Assembly (NCBI GenBank): GCA_905206195.1
Contig: CAJLGN010000094.1
Location: 1 to 6,168 of the forward strand
Direction: 5' to 3'
Source: an uncultured Roseburia sp.
GTDB taxonomy: Bacteria; Bacillota; Clostridia; Lachnospirales; Lachnospiraceae
Length of the DNA: 6,168 nucleotides
Shown: positions 1 through 4,871 of the stretch, piece by piece
Position numbering within the stretch: position 1 is the first letter of the stretch
Layout: every line of letters begins with the position of its first letter
Notes under the pieces: generated by a model
What the model was told of the DNA's origin: nothing
Database searches by the model: none
Seen by the model: the letters and a program-made list of their open reading frames with translations, nothing else
Position numbers and translations under genes: made by a program

Positions 1-3000
1 GCCCCCGCCCCCTCCGGCGTTACTTCCCCCTCCGGCGTTACTTCCTCCTCCGGCGATACTGCCCCCTCCGGCGATACTTCCTCCTCCGGCGATACTTCCT
101 CCCCCGGCGATACTTCCCCCTCCGCCATTGCTCGAACCGTTTGATCCTTCGGTATTACTATTACCAATGTTACCTTGACCGGTATTTCTCGGCTGCGGCT
201 GTTTAGTGCCATTGTCTGTGACAACAACGAGACATTCTGCGATTTTTCCTCCCTCCTGGGCGGTTGCTGTGATCGTTGCGGTTCCGACTTTTAACGCTTT
301 CACCGCGCCGTCTGCCCCAACCTCCACGATATCAGAATGTGTGCTATTCCAAAGTATATTCTGATTTGTCGCATTTTCCGGCTTCACAGTCGCCTTGAGT
401 GTTGCCGTCTGACCCAGTGTGAGATTGAGTGTGTTTTTATCCAGAATTATATCTGTGACAGAGATCTGGGTTTGATCTACAGAAAATGTGACAGATTCCA
501 CTGCCTCTTTGTAAATCTTTTCTGCACTCATATCTGTGTAGGCCGCCTGCACAATATAATCTCCATCTGCGAGGTTTTCAAATCGCGCAGATGCCTCCCC
601 GTAGACAAGTGTCTTTGTCTGCTCTGGCACAGCCGTTCCTATCTGGAACTTTACGATCCCCAGCGGATCCAGACCTCCCGAAACGCCTTTCACTTTTGCG
701 TGGACGATCAGCACAGACGGATTCTCCGCCTCCCTCTCATAGGTGAGAAGAAGTCTTGGCTGCGCCTGCTCCACCGTCAGCGTTCCATTTAGTACTTCAG
801 TTGTATCCTGATAAACGCTTGCGTTCCTCACCAAATAAGACACCGTGTACTGTCCCGGAAGGACAGCTTTGTTCTGCCGCACTCCACCGGTCATCTGGTA
901 CTCCAGTATATAAGTCGGCGCCGGGAGATCACCCAGATTCTGGAATGTCGCTCCGTCCAAAGTGTGCCCACCGCCGTCATATGTGACCGTCTTGCTCGCT
1001 ACGTCCGGCACTGGAGCCGCCACTTTTTGTACCTGGACCGTGCTCCTGCCAAGCGAGCCGGCCAGCGTTCCATAATCCGATCCTCCAAACTGAACCGTAA
1101 TTTCATTTGCATTTTCCACAAAATAATTTGGCAAAACTTTCACGGAAAATGCCGCCTCTACATTCGCACCATTACCTGCCACTGTCTTTGTCTCAACCAG
1201 ATTTCCGTTGATATAAAGCTGCATCTCATTTCTTGCAATACTTCTGCTTCTAAAAGGACTGGCTGTCGTCGACTTTGCAGTTGCAGTGACAGTCATCGTC
1301 TCCCCAAAGGTGTACGACGTCTGACCGGTCTGCACATCGACATCACTGGTCTTGTCCCCCTGCTGCGTGGGTGGATCTTCCGTCACCTTCAAAGAAACGG
1401 TCTTTGTGATTGTCGTGTTATCGGAGGGTGCAGTGGCGATAATTTCATAATCGCCGACATCCATTTTTTTGCTCGATCCCATTTTATTTTTAACCACAAG
1501 CTTTGGTATATCAAACCCTGTTCCGCCCTGTATTCCCATAAGCCTTAACGACATTCCAAGCTCATCGATCACTCCCACATAGCTGTTGGTCAGCCCATCC
1601 TTTTCCAGCTTCGCCTGATACTGCTTGCCACCGTAATTTACAGCATACTGCACCGCAACCTTGCCGAGGTTGTCAAGACTTGGATCCACAATCTGCATCT
1701 GCACGTCCGCGAGCCAGGTCGCCGCGTAATCCGCACTCGACAAATTACTTTTTGTCACTGTCTGGGACTTATTTACAAATTCAAGCTTTGTAATGAGCGG
1801 CGGAATCTTGTCCGCAGAGGCTGTGCTCCCGCCCCCTTTTGCCGAAGTCTTCCATCCGTCTGACGTTTTCTCAAACTTCATATCCGTCTGGCTGGCATAC
1901 GGATAAAAATCTACAACCGCTGTATTGTTGGCAGCCCGAATATAAGTGTGATCCCAGTTCGCCATCCCGGAGTTGCCATTGAATCCCCCCGCCGTCTCAA
2001 ACTGGAATTTTCCACTCATATTCCCCACCTGCAATGTATCTTCGCGTCTTAGAACCAGGCGGCCTGCATTTGCTCCCGCTGCATCGGCTCCCGTGAGATT
2101 ATTCACGCGAGGCAGCTGTACAAACTGCGATAAATCGACACCTCCTGTCAAGCGCGGATCTGATGTCCCCGCACCACTCACATCGATGTCAATCACTCCG
2201 TTTCGCCCTGTCAGTTCTCTTGGCGCGACTCTTCCTTGTAAGACTGTCAATTTATCAATATTGTACAGCCCGATCGTGCTGTAAAGATTGACTGTGCGGA
2301 TCGAGACCTCTGTCCTGGTGGCCCCATCCCCGGAGACATGATTCATACTGTAATCATCTATGACGACAGAAACCGTCCCATTCGTCGGAAAGGCAGTCGC
2401 ATTTTGTGCCGGAGCTGGCGGCTCTATCTGGGAAAATAGATCGTTTCTGTTAAACTGTGCCTCCAGCGCACCGCAGGAGTGGACATCCCCGACCTTTACC
2501 GCTTTTCCCCGGACTGTAATCGTGGCATTGCCTGCATATGGCCCGTTCATACTGCCGCCGTATAGATTGCCAAACTCTCCGATCCCGGTTATCGTGATCC
2601 TCCCGTCTCCCCCGGAGGGAGGTACCACAATCCTCCCACCCGCGGCGTAGAGTCCTCCGGCAAACAGATGAATCAGACGGCTGCCCACGTTCTTAGTGAC
2701 GTTATTCAATGTCAGATGGTAACCGTTTGCAAAAATCGCACTGTGCCATGTGTTTATAAATTCAAGCTGTATATTTTCAAATGTGACATTTGCACCGAGC
2801 GCGATACCTGCCGCACGCACCTGCAGAACACCTTTACTGCCATTTGCGCCTCGAACTGTGACATTTTTATCAATGATAAATGGATCGTCAACGTTTGGCG
2901 CTTCTACCGCATCGATAAACCCGGAATCTGTATTGAGAACATGAATCGTCCCCCCATCTTCCACGTTCGCAAGCGCATCTTTAAAAAGATTATAGGGATT

Positions 3001-3684
3001 TTCCCGTGTGCCATTTCCCGTAGATTCTTTCATCTTTCCCGTGTTCGAGGTATAAATATTATTCGGATCTGGAGCCGTGGCGGCTCTCGCCATAAGCATG
3101 GGTGCTGAACGGGCCATGGCCGGGTCGATCACCTGAGGCGGCAAAGCGTTAACATCCTGGCCATCCTGGCTGCCCATTTCACCCTCCACCGTTGCAGATT
3201 CGCTCGCATCCGCTGCCTCCGGTGTCTGTTCCTCGGCAGGCTGACTCGCATCCACCGTCTCTGATATCTGTGTTTCGCTTGACTGGCCCGCATCTTCCGC
3301 ACCCGCCTTCTCTCCCTCGGTAGGCTGACTCGCATCTCCTGTCTCCGGTGTCTGTTCCTCGGCAGACTGACTCGCATCTCCTGTCTCCGGTGTCTGTTCC
3401 TCGGCAGCCTCCACTGGCAATACTGTTTCCTCTTGACTCTGTGCTCCCTGAGAATCAACCGAGGGCAAATTCCCCCCGTTTCCTCCCGCTTGATCCACTC
3501 CTGTCTCGGCCGAATTTACGGTCTCCCCCGGAGGCACTTCCACTGTCTGCGTCGAGTCCACATACAATGACACATCTGCACTTCCATCTGCTCCCGGCAG
3601 CGCGGCCGCCGCAGCTGGCATCGCGCTATAAAACAAGAGGACTGCAGCCAGCCCTAATGCCAGATTACGCGTATGTCTCTTCAT
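1..3684 (-). CDS. Large secreted multi-domain surface protein with Ig-like (BIG2) modules, C-terminus cut by window edge
   Basis: An uninterrupted frame of 1228 codons starts at ATG 3684 and is still open at base 1. An in-frame TGA lies directly upstream (3690-3688), which fixes the start. Residues 1-28 are a signal peptide: basic MKRHTR, a hydrophobic core, and an Ala-rich end (likely cleavage near 26-29). Residues 94-163 are five acidic 14-residue repeats. Residues ~205-400 are rich in short beta-strand and turn patterns (for example ITITGIGEFGNLYGGS) and resemble a parallel beta-helix. Residues ~625-770, ~780-890, ~895-972 (VTYDGGGHTL, YDG/MBG-like) and ~973-1070 look like Ig-type modules. 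Residues ~1072-1157 are a clear BIG2 domain (LDKNTLNLTLGQTATLKATV through GTATITATA). A Gly-rich repeat linker follows from ~1187. The export signal and modular build point to a cell-surface adhesin or scaffold; the ligand and the anchor type (sortase motif, wall-binding repeats or other) cannot be seen. Domain limits other than BIG2 are approximate. I do not recognise a named gene. Confidence 0.93.
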   Translation of the reverse strand, partial: MKRHTRNLALGLAAVLLFYSAMPAAAAALPGADGSADVSLYVDSTQTVEVPPGETVNSAETGVDQAGGNGGNLPSVDSQGAQSQEETVLPVEAAEEQTPETGDASQSAEEQTPETGDASQPTEGEKAGAEDAGQSSETQISETVDASQPAEEQTPEAADASESATVEGEMGSQDGQDVNALPPQVIDPAMARSAPMLMARAATAPDPNNIYTSNTGKMKESTGNGTRENPYNLFKDALANVEDGGTIHVLNTDSGFIDAVEAPNVDDPFIIDKNVTVRGANGSKGVLQVRAAGIALGANVTFENIQLEFINTWHSAIFANGYHLTLNNVTKNVGSRLIHLFAGGLYAAGGRIVVPPSGGDGRITITGIGEFGNLYGGSMNGPYAGNATITVRGKAVKVGDVHSCGALEAQFNRNDLFSQIEPPAPAQNATAFPTNGTVSVVIDDYSMNHVSGDGATRTEVSIRTVNLYSTIGLYNIDKLTVLQGRVAPRELTGRNGVIDIDVSGAGTSDPRLTGGVDLSQFVQLPRVNNLTGADAAGANAGRLVLRREDTLQVGNMSGKFQFETAGGFNGNSGMANWDHTYIRAANNTAVVDFYPYASQTDMKFEKTSDGWKTSAKGGGSTASADKIPPLITKLEFVNKSQTVTKSNLSSADYAATWLADVQMQIVDPSLDNLGKVAVQYAVNYGGKQYQAKLEKDGLTNSYVGVIDELGMSLRLMGIQGGTGFDIPKLVVKNKMGSSKKMDVGDYEIIATAPSDNTTITKTVSLKVTEDPPTQQGDKTSDVDVQTGQTSYTFGETMTVTATAKSTTASPFRSRSIARNEMQLYINGNLVETKTVAGNGANVEAAFSVKVLPNYFVENANEITVQFGGSDYGTLAGSLGRSTVQVQKVAAPVPDVASKTVTYDGGGHTLDGATFQNLGDLPAPTYILEYQMTGGVRQNKAVLPGQYTVSYLVRNASVYQDTTEVLNGTLTVEQAQPRLLLTYEREAENPSVLIVHAKVKGVSGGLDPLGIVKFQIGTAVPEQTKTLVYGEASARFENLADGDYIVQAAYTDMSAEKIYKEAVESVTFSVDQTQISVTDIILDKNTLNLTLGQTATLKATVKPENATNQNILWNSTHSDIVEVGADGAVKALKVGTATITATAQEGGKIAECLVVVTDNGTKQPQPRNTGQGNIGNSNTEGSNGSSNGGGGSIAGGGSIAGGGSIAGGGSIAGGGSNAGGGSNAGGGGG
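12..119 (-). repeat. Six tandem 18-bp units encoding (GGGS[I/N]A)6
   Basis: Six consecutive 18-bp units lie at 12-29, 30-47, 48-65, 66-83, 84-101 and 102-119. They are read on the minus strand as Gly-Gly-Gly-Ser-(Ile/Asn)-Ala. In translation order there are four SIA units, then two SNA units, then GGGGG at the window edge. The unit is a multiple of three, so changes in copy number keep the frame. Gly codons vary between GGA, GGG and GGC, so not all copies are fresh duplicates. The peptide should be flexible and unstructured, a spacer between the BIG2 domain and whatever lies at the C-terminus. The array may continue past base 1. Confidence 0.9.
3196..3405 (-). repeat. Five tandem 42-bp units encoding acidic 14-residue repeats
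   Basis: Residues 94-163 of the surface protein divide into five 14-residue units: AEEQTPETGDASQS, AEEQTPETGDASQP, TEGEKAGAEDAGQS, SETQISETVDASQP and AEEQTPEAADASES. Units 1 and 2 (3364-3405 and 3322-3363) differ at one base in 42, a recent duplication. Units 3 and 4 are strongly diverged, and unit 5 is close to units 1 and 2 in its first half. The segment is rich in Glu, Thr, Ser, Gln and Pro, so it is probably an extended, disordered stalk between the signal peptide and the first folded region. The Thr/Ser content would allow glycosylation, but nothing in the sequence proves it. Confidence 0.9.
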
Positions 3685-3696
3685 AAATCACTTTTT

Positions 3697-3703
3697 CTCC
3701 TTT
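3697..3703 (-). promoter_or_regulatory. Ribosome binding site of the surface protein gene
   Basis: The minus strand reads AAAGGAG followed by 12 bases and then the ATG at 3684. The match to the anti-Shine-Dalgarno sequence is good, though the spacing is a few bases longer than usual. A GTG at 3691 sits closer, but its frame stops after a few codons, whereas the ATG opens a signal peptide and a 1228-codon frame. Confidence 0.75.
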
Positions 3704-3827
3704 GCTAAAACTTCTCTTATGTGTCTCCTTGCGCGTGGATAGATCTTTAAATTCTTTCCTAATTTCTTTCTGCAGCAAGGCTTCTTTTCGCCATCTTCCT
3801 TTTTCTGGCAGCATCGTATTACTTCTT

Positions 3828-3856
3828 ACAATATGGTATTTTCTTCCCATTTTCAA
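3828..3856 (-). promoter_or_regulatory. Candidate sigma-A-type promoter for the surface protein gene
   Basis: On the minus strand TTGAAA (3851-3856, 5 of 6 to the -35 consensus) is followed after exactly 17 bases by TATTGT (3828-3833, 4 of 6 to the -10 consensus). It lies downstream of the tRNA terminator and upstream of the surface gene, as expected for the gene's own promoter, and would give a leader of about 135-140 bases. The -10 box is weak and the region is AT-rich, so a chance match is possible. Confidence 0.3.
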
Positions 3857-3939
3857 CTATTTTTTTTAAACTCGAGATAAAATTGCGATAAAGTTTTTGC
3901 TTTTATGTATTGAAATCATCAACATTTCTATTTGGAACC

Positions 3940-3977
3940 AAAAAAAGACGCTACACGATTCTACATCTTGTAACGTC
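3940..3977 (-). terminator. Intrinsic terminator of the tRNA-fMet unit
   Basis: The minus-strand transcript forms a stem between GACGTTACA (3977-3969) and TGTAGCGTC (3955-3947) with one G-T wobble. After an A/G mismatch the stem continues with GAT pairing to ATC around a five-base GTAGA loop. Seven T residues (3946-3940) follow at once. The hairpin begins ten bases past the tRNA discriminator base and insulates the surface protein gene from tRNA transcription. Confidence 0.9.
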
Positions 3978-3987
3978 CTTCTCATAG

Positions 3988-4061
3988 TTGCGGGAATAGG
4001 ATTTGAACCTATGACCTTCGGGTTATGAGCCCGACGAGCTTCCAGACTGCTCCATCCCGCG
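3988..4061 (-). tRNA. Initiator tRNA-fMet (anticodon CAT)
   Basis: A 74-nt cloverleaf without an encoded CCA. The acceptor stem is CGCGGGA with TCCCGCA, giving six pairs plus a C1-A72 mismatch. The D stem is GAGC/GCTC with the A11-T24 pair, the anticodon arm is TCGGG-CTCATAA-CCCGA with CAT at 4025-4027, and the T arm is ATAGG-TTCAAAT-CCTAT. The unpaired C1-A72 and the three consecutive G-C pairs (29-31 with 39-41) below the anticodon are the bacterial initiator hallmarks: the first allows formylation and keeps the tRNA away from EF-Tu, the second directs it to the ribosomal P site. The bases after discriminator A73 are CTA, so CCA must be added after transcription by the nucleotidyltransferase. 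It is a single-gene unit with its own promoter and terminator. Confidence 0.97.
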
Positions 4062-4077
4062 TTATTTTGTTGACATA

Positions 4078-4106
4078 ATTATATATCTTTTCTTCTCCCT
4101 TGTCAA
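4078..4106 (-). promoter_or_regulatory. Perfect-consensus sigma-A promoter for tRNA-fMet
   Basis: On the minus strand TTGACA (4101-4106) and TATAAT (4078-4083) both match consensus at 6 of 6 and are separated by 17 bases, the optimal spacing. The transcription start is expected near 4071, giving a 5' leader of about ten bases to be trimmed by RNase P before tRNA base 1 at 4061. Such strength fits a highly expressed stable RNA. Confidence 0.93.
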
Positions 4107-4113
4107 ATTTTAA

Positions 4114-4137
4114 TCACACCGTACCCACACGCTGTGA
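4114..4137. other. Imperfect 24-bp palindrome just upstream of the tRNA promoter
   Basis: TCACA (4114-4118) and TGTGA (4133-4137) are inverted arms. After one mismatched position they continue as CGT (4120-4122) and ACG (4129-4131) around a six-base centre. It ends seven bases upstream of the -35 box. It could be a regulator-binding site or a weak stem at the end of spmB transcription, where the following minus-strand sequence is T-rich but has no real T-run. No function can be assigned. Confidence 0.3.
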
Positions 4138-4291
4138 TCTCGGCACTCTATTCCACTTTTGGGAACCCCCTCCGAGCAACCTTCCTATCCTATTATATGC
4201 CATTTTTCTTCGAAATAGAACTGCCGACTGCAAATTCTTTGTACACTTTCTGTCTTCCCTCCACGCGCTATCTGCATGGGCGGCAGGCCTC

Positions 4292-4816
4292 CTACATATA
4301 CCCCGCAAGCACAATGCTCGCCGCAGTTCCAGCCAGTGTCGCGATGAGTGCCCCCGCCAACGTGTAGCGACTCTTTTTTATTTTTGCCGTCATAAAATAG
4401 ACCGACATCGTGTAAAAAATGGTCTCCGTGCTCCCCATCATGATGGATGCCATCCGCCCGAGCTGGGAATCCGCCCCGTGCTCCTTGTAAATATCAAGCA
4501 GAAGACCGGTCGCCGCCGAGGAGGAAAACATCTTCACCACCGTCACAGGGAGCAATTCTGGCGGAAACCCAAGCCGCTCTGTAAAAACAGCGCAGAGTGA
4601 AGAAAAAAATCCCAGAAAGCCGGAGGCGCGGAGAATCCCCACCGCCACCATCAAACCAATCAACGTCGGCATGATGCCGATGACCGTCCGAAATCCGTCC
4701 CTGGCTCCCTCTATAAATTCTTCGTAAATATTCTGTCTGTTCATCAGGCCATATCCGACAATGCAAAAAATCAAAAGCGGAATCATCACGTCCGACAAAA
4801 ACATCATTATCTTCAT
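4292..4816 (-). CDS. spmB: Spore maturation protein B
   Basis: A 174-residue hydrophobic membrane protein that closely follows the SpmB pattern of the nucleoside-recognition/gate family. B. subtilis SpmB is of similar length, about 178 residues. Family-typical stretches are DVMIPLLIFCIVGYG (9-23), EEFIEGARDGF (32-42), a proline-containing helix IGIMPTLIGLMVAV, GFPPELLPV (83-91), SSSAATGLLLDI (98-109) and GSTETIFYTMSVYF (128-141). Likely membrane segments are ~5-24, 44-62, 89-108, 130-144 and 152-171. In Bacillus, SpmA and SpmB are needed for spore core dehydration and heat resistance; the transported substrate is unknown. ATG 4816 is chosen because its N-terminus aligns with the family. A GTG nine codons upstream (4843) also reads in frame, but it overlaps the likely -10 box. 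Neither start has a good ribosome binding site. No spmA is adjacent: the upstream neighbour, ending at 4871, is the EAL gene. Confidence 0.9.
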   Translation of the reverse strand: MKIMMFLSDVMIPLLIFCIVGYGLMNRQNIYEEFIEGARDGFRTVIGIMPTLIGLMVAVGILRASGFLGFFSSLCAVFTERLGFPPELLPVTVVKMFSSSAATGLLLDIYKEHGADSQLGRMASIMMGSTETIFYTMSVYFMTAKIKKSRYTLAGALIATLAGTAASIVLAGYM

Positions 4817-4843
4817 ACTGCACCAAAAACTGTCTATTAGCAC

Positions 4844-4871
4844 ATTATATGAAAATTGGCGGTGATTATAC
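4844..4871 (-). promoter_or_regulatory. Candidate promoter of spmB, possibly sporulation sigma-E type
   Basis: In the short gap after the EAL gene the minus strand has CATATAAT (4844-4851). It resembles both a sigma-E -10 element (CATACAAT-like) and a perfect sigma-A TATAAT. Thirteen bases upstream, GTATAAT (4865-4871) matches a sigma-E -35 element at 5 of 7. No acceptable sigma-A -35 hexamer lies at 17 bases. SpmB is under sigma-E in Bacillus, which makes the reading plausible. Transcription would begin near 4837, which rules out the GTG at 4843 as start and favours ATG 4816. The match is short and could be chance. Confidence 0.35.

Noticed and set aside
12..119. Possible CRISPR-like array because of regular 18-bp repeats
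   Set aside because: The units are contiguous with no spacers and are in-frame codons for a Gly-Ser linker.
337..2650. Several plus-strand open frames of 76 to 194 codons (337-792, 756-986, 964-1548, 1973-2284, 2360-2650)
   Set aside because: They lie antisense to the continuous 1228-codon surface protein frame, have Cys/His/Arg-rich low-quality translations and no family resemblance.
2668..3686. Plus-strand frames at 2668-3108 and 3348-3686 and a minus frame at 3129-3458 with Arg-rich repeats
   Set aside because: They are out-of-frame or antisense readings of the surface gene. The apparent repeats are the 42-bp units read in the wrong frame.
3665..3856. A 63-codon basic minus-strand frame upstream of the surface gene, overlapping its start by 20 bases
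   Set aside because: It begins with TTG directly after an in-frame TAG, has no ribosome binding site, and overlaps the candidate promoter. It looks like leader sequence, although a small leader peptide cannot be fully excluded.
3867..3892. A TAAA and GCGATAA pair on the plus strand resembling a sigma-D (flagellar) promoter
   Set aside because: The spacing is about two bases short of the consensus and no plus-strand gene lies downstream.
4114..4203. A 29-codon minus-strand frame between spmB and the tRNA promoter, also extendable back into spmB
   Set aside because: There is no convincing ribosome binding site and no recognisable protein, and it ends in the palindrome.
4250..4285. A 6-bp hairpin (CCATGC/GCGTGG) after the spmB stop as a terminator
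   Set aside because: The stem is short and no T-run follows it.
4100..4600. Plus-strand frames at 4100-4600 and 4134-4367 and a minus frame at 4494-4826
   Set aside because: They overlap spmB in other frames. The spmB frame has clear family motifs and membrane segments, while these do not.
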